From Gambelia wislizenii (Eukaryota; Chordata; Lepidosauria; Squamata; Crotaphytidae), in assembly GCA_030847615.1 (NCBI GenBank), contig JAUMIR010000005.1, positions 211,590,645 through 211,654,644 on the forward strand: a stretch of DNA of 64,000 nt, written 5' to 3'. Made by a program: the position numbers and the translations under genes. The notes beneath the pieces are model-generated. The model was not told where the DNA came from, searched no databases, and saw only the letters and a list, made by a program, of their open reading frames with translations. Every line of letters begins with the position of its first letter. The first letter of the stretch is position 1. Shown here piece after piece: positions 35,220-46,302 of this stretch.

Positions 35220-35875
35220 TTCTAGAAAATGTGCCACAGGTGATATTTTAATAATGAAAACAAATGGAGCAACAAAGCAATCCCCTTTCCCCCCCAGGCA
35301 CACTTATTTTTACCAGTGTTTCATAATGTGAGGCTTCTGCTCTATGTTTGCCTTTCTGAGATATTAGGACTTTATGGTTCTGTGAAACATCCTCTGATCT
35401 GCACATCTACTCCATTTTCTGGTACATTCTGTGGCAGGGTCATGGAGCATCCTGTTTCACTTGCAGATGGAATGAATGTTTGTCTCTCACATCTTTGTTT
35501 TTCATATTAACAACAGCAATAGTAACCCTGTGAAGTACACACTGTCCTTGCAGCTGGGGCCATAAGCAGACAGAAAGGCCTTTGCCCAAAATCAAAGTGC
35601 TCCTGTCCTTGATTCTGTTTTCTTGATATTCTTTCTTGGCTTTGCAGTTCTTCATGTGGGTTTGCTGCTTTTGTCCAGGGAGGAGAAGTGGGAGAAAGGT
35701 CACTCAATTTACAGCCCCAAGGAACAATCTGACCTAACACATTTCTGCCAACTGATGTTTTATGAACAGATACAGAAATATTGTTTGGCACTGGTGAAGC
35801 CTGAGAAGGCTAATTCACCCTCACAGAATAATAGGGCAAATTTGTTAAGAGTATATTTTATTTTATTTATTTGTT
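35220..35875. other. No gene recognised
   Basis: Unassigned. Overlapping frames on both strands without motifs. Confidence 0.35.
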
Positions 35876-35877
35876 TA

Positions 35878-36172
35878 TAGGTATTTATACCCTGCTCTTC
35901 AGTCACGAAGGCTATCAGAGTGGCTTGCAAATTGTTAAGCAACAGCACTTTCACATCTACACCACTTTTATAGTGTGCTAGGCACTCTCCAAGCAGTTTC
36001 CAATGTGTGTTAGCAATGTGTGTTAGCTAATTGACCCCACAAGCTGGGTATTCATTCTACCGACCTATGAAAGAATGGAAGGCTGAGTGAACCTTGGAGC
36101 CCTTGGGATCAAACTTGCAACATTGTGGCTTGCAGTACCAACATTTAATCACTGTGCCACCAGGGCTTCCTA
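35878..36172 (-). mobile_element. tRNA-derived SINE with LINE-type tail
   Basis: On the minus strand it begins ccctggtggcacagtgatta, has the B-box-like ggtttgatccc region, then ggctgagtgaaccttgg-type body, and ends gccactctgatagccttcg followed by gggtataaataccta. The same 3' end occurs at 44055-44110, so this tail is shared by more than one element. No sign of RNA function. Confidence 0.7.
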
Positions 36173-36511
36173 TAAGAGTAAGTAGATTGACTGCACCATC
36201 TCTTTCCTAAGTATGATTGATGATATGAAAATTGTCCATTGCAGTGTGATAAATAGGAAGTTGTTGTTTTTGTCATTGATATAAGCAGAGCTTTAGTTGA
36301 CTTCATACATTGGAATATATTGGTATCTGCAAACATAGGGTTGGATCCAAAATCATGCTTAGCAATGTTCTGCTCATGATGGAGGAAGGGATGGGAGAAT
36401 CTTCATTGTGCCTTCTTCACCATCTGAAAAGTTGGTATAGATTGCAAAGGACAGAGCCTGAACTAATATTTGTTCAAATTTGTTAGACATTGTTACACTT
36501 ACTTATGTTAC

Positions 36512-36841
36512 TCGTGTGTTGTTGACTTGTTATCAAGTCAGCTTCAACTTATTGTGATCCTGTGAATGAGAGACCTCAGAGGGCTCCAGTCATTAACAGC
36601 CCAGCCCAGCTCAGCTCTTGCAGACTCAGGGCTGTGGCTTCCTTAATTGACTCAATCCACCAGTGATGCAGTCTTTCTCTTCTATCACCTTCCACGTTAC
36701 CAAGCATGCTTGCCTTTTCCAATGAGTCTCAACTTCTCATAACATGTCTGAAGTACAACAGCCTCAGTTTAGCCATTTTCACTTCTAGGACTTCTGTACA
36801 ACCCATTCATTTGTCTTTTTTGGCAGTACGCAGCATCCCAA
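36512..36841 (-). mobile_element. BovB LINE, piece 1
   Basis: On the plus strand the order tatcaagtcagcttcaactt, gcagactcagggctgtggc, ttgactcaatccaccagtg, tttccaatgagtctcaactt, cagcctcagtttagccattt is the reverse complement of the BovB reverse transcriptase region as found in squamates. Interrupted by another element at about 36842; it resumes at about 37362. Confidence 0.75.
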
Positions 36842-37361
36842 AGGGCTTGTCTAGATGGGCTATTTACCCTACCTTGACATCATCTTAGAACCCTGTGGTC
36901 CAGATGACACAGGGCTTTTGCCCCATTTTTCTCCTAAGTAGGCCTCACGATGCCTGGGGCAAAAACAGGGGGAAGCCAGGGGAAAGATGTGGAGGGGGGA
37001 TCCAATAAAATGTTTCAGCAAAATACCCAGGAAAAAATTATTCATTCCAGAACAAAATGGACCGTGCCATGTGGGTCCACAAGAGGCCATACCACCATGC
37101 CAGTCTATTTCTGCAGCTGCTGCTGTTTCTGTTTGTGTCACATTCTCTGAAGCCAAGAAGCAGGCTTCCAGAATGTGACTGAGGTTAACCACATACAGGA
37201 GGTCTTGATCACGTGCTGTGGGCCCCCTTCTTGGATTCAGAGCATGTGATGTGGATGGAAGTGATGGAAGCTGCAAAGACAGGCCAGCATGTCCATGCAG
37301 ATTCCTGCCCATTTCATTCAGATAACAAGGGAGCAATGGGCCTGACCCAGAGCTTAAAACT
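36842..37361. mobile_element. hAT-like element (gggcttgt family) inserted in BovB
   Basis: Begins agggcttgtctagatgggc exactly where BovB breaks off, and BovB resumes at ctcatccagcaccacatttt. The right terminal repeat (catctagacaagccct) is not visible, so the right end is truncated or decayed. The 182-residue minus-strand frame at 36869-37417 spans the insertion junction and is therefore not a gene. Confidence 0.55.
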
Positions 37362-38040
37362 CTCATCCAGCACCACATTTTGATGATTTGATTTTTCCCC
37401 CTGTCAAATTTCTTCATTGTTCAGTTTTCAGAATCATACATAAAAACTGTAAATACTATGACATGGATGATTCTGACATTGGTGTTCAATGATATTGCTT
37501 TACACTTGAGGATCTTATCTAGTTCCTTCATAGCTGCCCTTCCAGGTTTTAGTCTTCAGAGCTTTTGACTACACTCTTCATTTTGATTGGTGACCGAGAC
37601 AAGGTATAAAAAGTCTTTAAATTATTTGATGTCTTCATTGTCCACTTTTAAGGTATGAAAATAATCTGTGGTTATTTTTTGTTTCTTAATATTCAGCTGT
37701 AACTCTGATTTTGCACTTTCTTCTTAACTTTCCTAAGTAATCATTCTGTACATGCTCTGCATATACATTAAACAGATAGGGTGATAAGAGGCAGACTTGT
37801 ACGTCCGCCTTGTCAATTGGAAACTATTCTGTTTCTCCATATTCTGTCCTAAGACTGGCCTCTTGTCCAGAATATAGGTTACACATCAGGACAATCAAGT
37901 ATTATGGCACACCCGTTTCTTTTACAGTGATCCATAGTTGTTTGTGATCTACACAATTAAAGGTTTTGCTAAAGCAAAAGCTTATTTTCTTCTGGAATCC
38001 ATTGATGTGCTCCATTAGCTCCATTGTATTAATATATGTA
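37362..38040 (-). mobile_element. BovB LINE, piece 2
   Basis: Continues the BovB: tccagcaccacattttgat, tcatagctgcccttcc, tgattttgcactttcttc, ttgtccagaatataggttac, gttacacatcaggacaatca, gttgtttgtgatctacaca. The protein is not readable because of frameshifts. Ends in an inverted repeat at about 38024. Confidence 0.75.
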
Positions 38041-38261
38041 ATGTGCCATGAAGCCATTGTCTTTGTTCATACCTCTGCTAATGGATTAGAATTTGTGAAT
38101 ATAATTCAACTCAGCAGTTTCTCTTTCTAGTCTTCCTTTGTACTCTTTCTTCCTTTGAAAGAAAAACTGCTGAATTGAATTATATTCACAAATTCCAGTC
38201 CATTAGCGGAGATATGAACAAAGACAATGGCTTCATGGTACACTACATATACTAATATAAG
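38024..38261. repeat. Inverted repeat, about 104-bp arms around a 26-bp loop
   Basis: Left arm 38024-38128 (ttgtattaatatatgtaat, gaagccattgtctttgttca, cagcagtttctcttt) is complementary to 38155-38261 with about 90% identity. The left arm continues the BovB end. A twin-priming-like inversion or a local inverted duplication would give this structure. Confidence 0.8.
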
Positions 38262-38473
38262 ATTCCTCACTATTGCACATACAACAAATGTAATCTTCTC
38301 AGAGAGTTTTGAACCCTGGGAAACTTGAATTTTCGTAAGCAAATTTATTGCATTCAAACATCAAAACTAACTGACCACTGTAAAGATTGGAAAGACCTCA
38401 ATCACATTACGCAGCACTTTGAAAATTTAGGGCAAGGGTCATGATTTGCATCTTTCTGGATCCCACTAGTAAT

Positions 38474-38745
38474 CTCTCTCTGGCTTTTCTTCACAAATGA
38501 AGATTCAGGAAGGACTCATCCTGCACTTTCTGCAAGCGCACTGATGACTAAAAAGGCCAATCCGAGATAAACAAGTCTGGTTGAAGAAAGCACAGCAGAA
38601 GGTCTCCTTGGGTGACTTTTCCGGGTTGTGATTCTTTCTGTGTTTTCATTTCTCTTCAAGACTTGTTTGGCGTGAATTCTCAAATAAGGCTGCAGCATTG
38701 TGGATAGTGCGTCTCCATGCCTTTTGATTTCAATTAGCCACAGTT
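38474..38745 (-). mobile_element. Non-LTR LINE 3' end, copy 3
   Basis: Minus-strand copy of the same 3' end: ctctctggcttttcttcaca, then agattcaggaaggactcatc, ccaatccgagataaacaagt, tctcaaataaggctgcagca. It covers the CCHC finger and the tail up to about the QHLRLG segment. Inactive. Confidence 0.75.
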
Positions 38746-38848
38746 TCACATTGCATCTGAATTGTCAAGAGGAGTGGAGAATTACAAGGCACCTAGAATC
38801 TTGTTCATACTGATAAACGTTGACATATTCTTTAGTTTGCAATAAAGT
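38746..38848. other. Spacer between two LINE copies
   Basis: About 100 bp of unassigned sequence separating two same-orientation copies. Confidence 0.4.
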
Positions 38849-39452
38849 CTCTCTCTCTCTGGCTTTTCTTCGCAAACAAAGATTCAGGAAGGACTCATCC
38901 CATGCTTTCTGCAAGCATGCTGATGACTAAAAAGGCCAATCTGAAATAAATAAGTCCGATTGCAGAAAGCACAGCAGAAGGTCTCCTTGGGTGATGTTTC
39001 CAGGGTGTGATTCTTTCTGCGTTGTTGTTTCTCTTCAAGACTTGTTCAGTGTGAATTCTCAAATAAGGCTGCAGCACTGTGGATAGTGTGTCTCCATGCC
39101 TCCCAATGTGAGGCCAGAGCGGACCATTGTTGGTGATCAATTTGGCTGAGCCTAAGATGTTGTTTCAGGGGGTCCTTGTATCACCTTTTTGGAGCGCTCC
39201 TATTGCGCTGACCCATGGCAAGTTTACCATAGAGTACTATTTTTGGGAGGCGATGGTCCTCCATCCTAGAAATGTGCCCTGCCCAGCACAGCTGTGTTCT
39301 CAATATCATGGCCTCAATGCTGGTGATCCCTGCTTGCTCAAGGACAGCAACATTTGTCACCTAGTCAGTCCAGTGTATAATTAGGATTGTGCGTATACAG
39401 TGCCGATGAAAGCATTCAAGGAGTTGTAAGTGTTGGCAATAGGTGACCACTA
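38849..39452 (-). mobile_element. Non-LTR LINE 3' end, copy 4
   Basis: Minus-strand copy that extends further upstream than copy 3: from ctctctctctctggcttttc (38849) through the KRYKD and DHQQWSAL region to LQLLECFHRHCIRTILIIHWTD (39361-39585 frame). Its upstream edge abuts a hammerhead-like repeat at 39455. Confidence 0.75.
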
Positions 39453-39454
39453 CA

Positions 39455-39545
39455 ACTGCATCTGAAGAAGTGGATTTATAGCCATGAACGCTCATGGGAA
39501 AATAAAAACCAGTTCGTCTTAAAAGTGCTGCCACGTTTTCCACTC
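39455..39545 (+). repeat. Amniote repeat with a hammerhead-like motif
   Basis: Reads gcatctgaagaagtggattt, atagccatgaacgctcatg, then aaataaaaaccagttcgtctt and aaaagtgctgcca. The intact form known from reptiles is ctgatgaagtgggcttt, agcccacgaaagcttatg, aaataaa, ttagtctttaaggtgcca. The CUGANGA box is kept (CTGAAGA), and the short stem with loop ttta-like is degraded; GAAA reads GAAC. Related inverted copies: 45088-45165 and 50008-50095. Confidence 0.45.
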
Positions 39546-39604
39546 CCCCTTCCTCCTTCCTTTTTATGCTGCAACAGTCTAACATGGTTACTTCTTTTCT
39601 CCCT

Positions 39605-40060
39605 CACAGAACCATAGAATTGGAAGGAACCCCATGGGTCATCAGGTCCAATCCTTCGCTCAGTGCAGGACCTCCAGCTAGAGCAACCCTAGAAAGTCCA
39701 GCCTCTTTTTGAAGACATCCAGAGAAGGAGACATTGCCATCTCTCTAGGCAATCAGTTCCATTGCTGAACCACTCTTACTGTACAGAAGGTCGTTCTAAT
39801 GTTCAATTGAAATCTGCCTTTCCGTAACATAAACCTATTAGACTTAATTCTACCCTCTGAGGTGGCAGGGAACAAGTCTTCACCCTCCTCTTTGTGACAG
39901 TCATTGAAGTATTTAAACACTGTGATCATATCACCCTTCAGTCTTCTCTTCATCAAGCTAAACATACCCAGCTCCTTCAGCCTTTCCTCATATATTTTAT
40001 TTTCCATACCTCTTATCATCTTTGTTGCCCTTCTTTGAACTCACAGCAACTTGTTTTTAT
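39605..40060 (-). mobile_element. CR1 LINE 3' fragment, different subfamily
   Basis: Minus strand: 3' tail accatagaattggaaggaac, then gaagtatttaaacactgtg and ctaaacatacccagctcctt. The translated C-terminus includes EERLKELGMFSLMKRRLKGD and FQLNIRTTF (39753-40019), a diverged match to the CR1 C-terminus at 61366-61683. The 3' end differs from the other CR1 copies (ccatgggtcatcaggtcc), so it is an older or separate subfamily. Confidence 0.8.
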
Positions 40061-40292
40061 CCTTTGTAAAATTGCTCATTTCACCTCCAAAACATTGATG
40101 ACATATTTCATGGAGGGAACTCCTGTTTTGTCCCAAAGTAATATGTTATATTATTTGTAACACACTAATTTCAAGCTCTGGCAGGGACCCTCCAGAGCAA
40201 TATGAAAAGGAGCACAGTGGACTCCAGGAGGAAGGAGATATTGGTGCAGATCTCCATCCTTCCAGCAGGATGCTTCCACTGCATACAAGGTC

Positions 40293-41563
40293 TGTCTATT
40301 AAATAATGAGACTATGGAGATTTTTGGACGCCTCTTTCCACCTCTTGCTGCGCAAGCAGCCTCCAGTGCAGTAACGAGGCTGCCGCGTGGCAAGGGGTCC
40401 ATTTTGGACGAAGCCGTTTGTCTCTTGGCATCGTCCGTGACTGTTGCGACTAGCATTGGAGGCGGTCATGCTATTTTTCAGTCACGGAAGTTGTCTGTGA
40501 GTGAAAAACAGTGTGGCCGCCTCCAATGCTAGCCGCAACAGTCACGGATGACAACCGAGAGAGAAACAGCGTCATCCAAAATGGACCCCTTGCCACGCAG
40601 CATCCTCGTTACTGCACCGGAGGCTGCTTGTGTGGCAAGAGGCTGAAAGAGGTGTCCGAAAATCTCCTGTGTTTCTACCTCTCAGACAAATCAGGAAGAA
40701 CTAATTATGAACACTTGATTGGTGACCTTGAACATGTCTGAACCTTCATGACAAGCATCAGCACTCTCGGCTATTCAGTTAATTGTCAGTCATTGTTTAA
40801 GGCAGCTGTGTTGCCTGTTGTGTGTCAGAAAAATGCTAAGTTTAAAAGTTGAGGAATGTGATATTCTGCAGTAAATTGAGGTGGACCCAAACCTTTTTCA
40901 AAACAACTTGTGATGAAACCTGGATCTTCCAGTATGATCCCGAGGCAAAACGACAGTCAATGCAGTGGAAAACACCATCATCATCAAGAATGAAAAAAAG
41001 CATTCACATTCAAAGCAAGTCCACATTCAAAGCCATGTTCACTGTTTTGTTTTGGGTTTTTTGACATCAAGGGCATAATTTTGGCAGAACGGGTTCCAAA
41101 GGGCATAACAGTGAACCAGCATTATTATAAGGAAGTTTTGACAAAGCTGAGAGAGAGTCGGGGGGGTGGGGAAGCCAGAACTGTGGGAAAATGGTTTCAG
41201 TCTTCATCAAGATTATGTGCCTACTCACACAGCACTTTCTTTAGTTTATAAACACATTACCACACTTGAACATCCTCCATATTCCCCAGATTTGGCACCG
41301 TCCAACATTTTTCTTTTCCCTAAAGTGAAATCGGTGCTTAAAGGAACACATTTTGAGTCAATTGATGCAGTACAAAAGAAAATGGCAGATGTATTGAAAC
41401 AGCTGACAGAAACTGATCTGCTCCACACCTTCAACCAGTGGAAAAAAAGACTGAATTAATGTGTAAGCGTGAATGGGGAATATATTGAAGAGGAAAAGCA
41501 TTAGAATTGTAATACGTATAAATAAAAATGGGTTATTCTATCAGTCTCATTATTTAATAGACA
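40293..41563 (+). mobile_element. Mariner DNA transposon, decayed, with a MITE inserted near its left end
   Basis: Terminal inverted repeats tgtctattaaataatgagac (40293) and its complement (ending 41563), with a TA target at 41564-41565 and a mutated TC at 40291-40292. Transposase remnants: TCDETWIFQYDPEAKRQS (first catalytic D near 40912), HQDYVPTHTA (second D near 41211, normally HDNARPH), and HPPYSPDLAPSN, where the third catalytic D is replaced by N. The N-terminal helix-turn-helix is missing. Frameshifts between 41040 and 41166. Unable to make transposase. Confidence 0.88.
40316..40667. mobile_element. Palindromic MITE, copy 1, inside the mariner
   Basis: About 352 bp, a near-perfect palindrome from ggagatttttggacg to its complement at 40667, with loop region around ttcagtcacggaagttgt. 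Flanking TAT (40313-40315) and TGT (40668-40670) are a decayed 3-bp duplication. The mariner sequence continues on both sides. Contains ctgccgcgtggcaagggg and attttggacg, shared with copies at 58279 and 63224. Non-coding; the frames here are both-strand artefacts of the palindrome. Confidence 0.85.
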
Positions 41564-41569
41564 TACCTC

Positions 41570-43020
41570 ATTCCTGTGTCTTCCAAATGACAAGGAGCCA
41601 TTACACAAACTGAATAGCCAAATTATATCCAGCCCATTATGTGGAATCCATCTTATAACAGACAATTAAAATCTTAGCCAACCTTTAAGAGCACTAATTG
41701 ATTAAAAATAGTTTTTTTCCACTATAAAAGTCAGTTTGCACTGCCAGTGAAACCTTTACATTGCAGTCATTTTTAAAAGTCCCATACCCTGCAATGTTTC
41801 CTTTTGCAAACAATTGCTAAGCAAACACTTCTGTTGCAATTGATTGTGTAGCTGGTTCTCATGCTATTCTTCCTATGCATTATATTGTTTGGAGAGAATC
41901 CAGGGGTCAGTTCCTACGTTTTTCCATTCCCAGAATGATTATTTGTTTTGTTTTATTTTACAGTTGCATGAAGCGCTTTTTAATGATTTGTTCAACTGGA
42001 GACCAAAGTATATGAATGGTATGGAGGCCTGTGTAATTTTCTCCAACTTTTTACAAAGTTGCAAAGCCATAGCTTTGAAGAGTTGCTCTTTTGGAGCATA
42101 GTAGCCATGTTTGTTGGGGTTTTTTAAGCCCTGATAAAAACAGCTAATTGTTGTTATGTCTTGGAACAGAGAAAGAACAGCTGAAGAAGAATGTGATTAA
42201 CTCCCCCTTTTAAACTCAGCTGTTCCCCACACCTTCCCCTAAACTTTCCCAAAGGGGGAAAAAACAGCTTGAATTGATGAATCTGAAAAATGGCTAACAG
42301 GAAAGTATTAAGCATTTGTTTTTCACCCACCTACCTTTCTGCTCCTGGCTGCTGCCTCCAGTAGTTGCTTTTCATTTAATAGCTTTTAAAAAAAGATATC
42401 AAGGAAATTAATCATGACTCTTCCTAACTTTGTTTATCCTTCAGAGTTGCAAGTTAGAAGACTTTTTGTCTGGAACCTCTTCATGAACTGAAAAACGTAT
42501 CTGTGCAAATGCCAACTGTTGAGTAATGTTCTGGCATATTGACATCACAATTGCTTACCTGAAGTTATAAAGACACCATGCAGAACACATAGTACTTACT
42601 TATTAAACCTATTGATAAGGAGATTTTTTTTTTCTGACCATACTTGTGGCAAATTATTAACTTTGATACAATAAAGGAAAACTTACTGGTGGCACTAGAG
42701 GGTTGTGGAGAGGATGAAACGCACCAGGTGACACCATCAGGGGGTGGGTGGGTGACACCAGCCTTAGTGATACCATAGAAAAAACTAGTGCCTTCTAGTG
42801 ACAGCTGTGGTTAAAGGTAAATTTGATGTCCAAGAATGACATCACAATGTCCATGAGAATATGTAACAAGAATACCACAAATTGCTTGGATATATGCTAA
42901 GTATATTTCATATATCATATATCATTTTCAATGGGATGAAAGCCAGAAATTGACCATAGAATCATTGGAGGACCTAGGAATACTTGGAGAGAACATATGT
43001 TTTCAGATGTGGGTAAGTGA
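41570..43020. other. No gene recognised
   Basis: Unassigned AT-rich sequence to the right of the mariner, up to the next MITE. Confidence 0.35.
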
Positions 43021-43026
43021 AACTAT

Positions 43027-43646
43027 GGAGATTTTCACACAGGCTATATATCCCGTGGCAGGAACAGAACAGGGTCAGGAAAGGTTTTCCCTTTTGGACG
43101 ATGTTGACCCCGTTCTGTCCTTCATTCATCCTGCTCCCGTGACTGTTCTGGAACAATGTAATCATGATTTTTCATCGTGAATAGACCTCCCATTCCGTCG
43201 CTATCATGCAATCACGGGTGTGCAAACAGGAGCCCCGTTTCTGTTCTGAAATAACAGCCACGGAGGGGAGGTCCATTCTGAGCACTTCCTGGTATGATCT
43301 GGACATCCAGGTAAGTGGCACCCTTTATTTTACCCTCCCTGTTTTAATTGTGTGATTTAAAGTGTGTTTTTGTGCTTGGTGAACTGATTTTATGTTTGGG
43401 GGAGTCTTATTTTTTAATTTACCACCCAGCCATTATCACGCAATAACGGCCGGGATTTCAGATGGCCAGTCATAAAAGTAACCTTACAATGGCTACATTT
43501 ACGGCCGGCCAGTGAGGGGAGGGGGAGCCCGTTTCTGCTGCAGCATTAAGGTAAGTGTGTGAAAGATTTACATTATTCCATGGCAGGAATGGGAGAGGAG
43601 GTGGCGGGGCAGTAACGGGGCATTTTGGCCCCATGTGAAAATCTCC
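43027..43646. mobile_element. Larger relative of the palindromic MITEs
   Basis: Ends ggagattttcacacagg (43027) and ccatgtgaaaatctcc (43646), each flanked by TAT (43024-43026 and 43647-43649), a clean 3-bp duplication. About 620 bp. The interior aagtgtgtttttgtgcttgg, then ttttttaatttacca, resembles 63-130 of the multi-hairpin MITE, linking the two groups. Non-coding. Confidence 0.75.
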
Positions 43647-43984
43647 TATGGATACCGATCCATGAATATGGGCATCGAGCTGTATTGCCCATTCCACAGC
43701 TGAAAAAAACTCTCAGAGATGCTTACAAATCAATAAACCAATAGAAGACAATATGATCTTGGTCCTGTGGTTTATAGTATAAAAGGATATGACACAAAAG
43801 GAAAAAAAAGAGAAGGAAGGGGAAATAAAACTGAGACACAAGTTCATTACATAAGGTTCCTCAAGCAGATGGAATTCTTGCATATTTTCCATGTAACAGA
43901 AATTACAGCCCAACTGCCACCACCCTTCCTTGGAGGAAGAGAAGAACCAGCAGTATCTGCTGGATTTATCTCTACCTGCACTGC

Positions 43985-44140
43985 CATTCCCTTTTCCTTA
44001 TGTGTCGTGTCTTATTTAGATTGTAAGCCTGAGGGCAGGGAACTGTTAAATTGACCATTTGTAAGCCACTCTGATAGCCTTTGTGGCTGAAGAGCGGGGT
44101 ATAAATAAATAAATAATAAATAAATAAATAAAAAAGAAAA
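43985..44140 (+). mobile_element. LINE/SINE 3' end with (AAAT)n tail
   Basis: attgtaagcctgagggcagg, then gtaagccactctgatagcct, ggctgaagagcggggtataa, followed by (AAAT)n at about 44098-44135. The middle part equals the 3' end of the SINE at 35878-36172. Confidence 0.6.
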
Positions 44141-44144
44141 GAAA

Positions 44145-45080
44145 TTGATATTTACATACCTATCCTTTATTATGAATGGCTGCAGCCCTTACCCAATGTT
44201 GATGCATTTGGAACATACATATTGAGAGATGGCTCTGTGGTGTCAAGCTTCTTCCTTGACCTGTGTGAGGAGTTGTGTGTTGGGACTCTTGTTACATATT
44301 CTCATGGACATTCATGGGGTGGAGGAGGACACCTCTAATGTGATGTATCTCCTATCACTCTACTGCACTTATAGAACATCCGAAACTTGCTGAACATCCG
44401 AAAAGTGACTTTGCAGCTTGGCTAATTCTTGACTATTGACAAAATCATGCCCTGCTTCAACCACTTCTATGCATTTTTCTCATATCATAAAGAATCCTAT
44501 AGCTTTCATCCCAGAGTCTACGTCGTTTTCTTTTTAATGGGTGTTTAATATTGCAAATGCTTGAATAGAGCATACATTTTGGGAACCCAGATTCGCATGT
44601 GAATGTCTGCTTTAAGCAAATGTTTGCTTTTCAAATCAACCTTTCTCATCCCCAAAAGTATAATATCTAGTATGGGCTCCTAAGAATCATTGTTGCATGT
44701 TCTTATTACTATAAAATATGCAGTCAGAATAGCAATGAAAGACTTGTAGCTCAGCAAGAGGTATTTGGGGTCATTTGCATGCATTAAGATACACCATTAC
44801 ATGTCCCAGTTTTAATGCTGATGGTACTGCCATCATGCTCTGTGCATGAAAATGACTATTCTCCACAGTCAGTTGAGTTATCATGATTTTGTTATATTGT
44901 TTTGTTGGTTGTGAGGGTAAGATGTTATTAAATGAAAGAACTTGGTTGGGTGCATTTTAAAGACAAGACAAAGGAAAACAGTTGCTACCTTACTAAAGAT
45001 CACAGATGATAGGAAGAGGAACAAAATGAATCCATTTCCAGAGAGGTGACTGAGTTAGTCAGTTGTGGCAAAATCAACAC
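44145..45080. other. No gene recognised
   Basis: Unassigned AT-rich sequence. Confidence 0.35.
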
Positions 45081-45087
45081 AGAGATT

Positions 45088-45165
45088 TATGACACCTTAA
45101 AGACTAACACTATTACAGAGGCAGCTTTGAGACTTTGTGCTTCTTGAGAGAGAGAAACTCCATAT
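45088..45165 (-). repeat. Fragment of the hammerhead-like amniote repeat
   Basis: On the minus strand: caaagctgcctctgtaatag, then gttagtctttaaggtgtc. Only the downstream part of the repeat is recognisable. Confidence 0.45.
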
Positions 45166-45940
45166 ACAGAAGTCAACTGGAGTGGCAGTTGAATTTGGTG
45201 CTGGAGGACAATGTCCTTCACCACACCTGAAAGTAGCAGGTTAGTTTGCAGTGTGTAGGTTAGGGTGTGTAAAACATGCCTCTCTCTACTCACAAGAGAA
45301 GGGAGTGGAGAAGGGATTAAAGAGGTGGTGGTAGACACTGGTGAACTCCAACATCTGCCTCCTTCTGCAGGTTCCTCACTCTTTCTAATGCTAAGGCTGC
45401 AGTGAACAACTGTAGTAGAGACCAGTTTACACCTCTGTTTACCCTCACCCACCCATTCAAACTGCAGGCCACCCCACTGCATTTTCAGCTGGGGTGAAAG
45501 ACAGTAGGCTGAAAGTCTACTTCCAGTTTTTATTTCCTGAATTTGGGAGCAATTTTGAGCCAGTTTGTAAGGTGTTATTTGCTTGTTTGTTTTTTGTTTT
45601 GGTTTGTGGGTCAGAGCAAGCCACTACTCCAAGAGTAGTAATGTACCATGCTGGGGCATTTCAACCCTTCTTTTTTAACAACAACAAAAAGAAAAAGGTT
45701 CTGAGAACTTTAGGGGTGTTGAGGGGCTTGGAGTGCTATCAAAAGAAGAGTTGGGTATTCTTAAAGCATTATCATCAACTGTCTGGTATGTTATGCACAT
45801 AGTACAGGGATAGGGGAATGTCAAAAATACAGTCTGTGACAATTACATGAAAGCTGACACCAACCCCCCCCCCAAAAAAGCATTGTGAACACTGGCAATA
45901 GCTGTAACTGATTATTATAGACACAGAACACCCCCCCCCC
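45166..45940. other. No gene recognised
   Basis: The 131-residue minus-strand frame 45087-45482 and the 102-residue plus-strand frame 45494-45802 carry no motif I recognise. Poly-C tracts occur near 45865 and 45930. Confidence 0.35.
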
Positions 45941-45949
45941 GCCAAACCC

Positions 45950-46302
45950 TATTCTCTTGCTGGCATAACTTTCTATTTTTATGATGGGAAAAGAACTCTG
46001 CATGCCACACTTACCTTCCCTCCTGTTGAAAGGCTTCCCCGGCAATCAAAGAGGAAGTGAACGGAGCTCCACTCACTTCCTCATTCAAAATGCTGCATAT
46101 TTTGTGAGAATACATAGTGTGGGCAATTCAAAAACAAAAAGAACACAGAAAAAGTTTTAAAAAGCACAGGAACACACTTAAAGTCCTAAGTAAATTGGGG
46201 CGGGTCAGAAAAAGTGTGTCACCTTCCTGGAGGTCGCAATCTCACCTTAAAGTGTTCTGGCTGGACAGGCCATTGATGCTGTATTTGCATGAGTTAAATG
46301 GC
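45950..46302. mobile_element. Multi-hairpin MITE, left piece (interrupted by a CR1)
   Basis: Matches 17836-18180 and, inverted, 1-280: ttgctggcataac, then gaggaagtgaacggagctcc palindrome (46051-46082), ttttgtgagaatacatag and aaaaagcacaggaacacac. The element breaks at about 46302 and resumes at about 47662 (tgaaagggtgacatcatctg). Confidence 0.65.

Noticed and set aside
36869..37417. A 182-codon open frame on the minus strand
   Set aside because: It crosses the junction between the inserted hAT-like element and the BovB, so it cannot be an old gene, and it has no motif.
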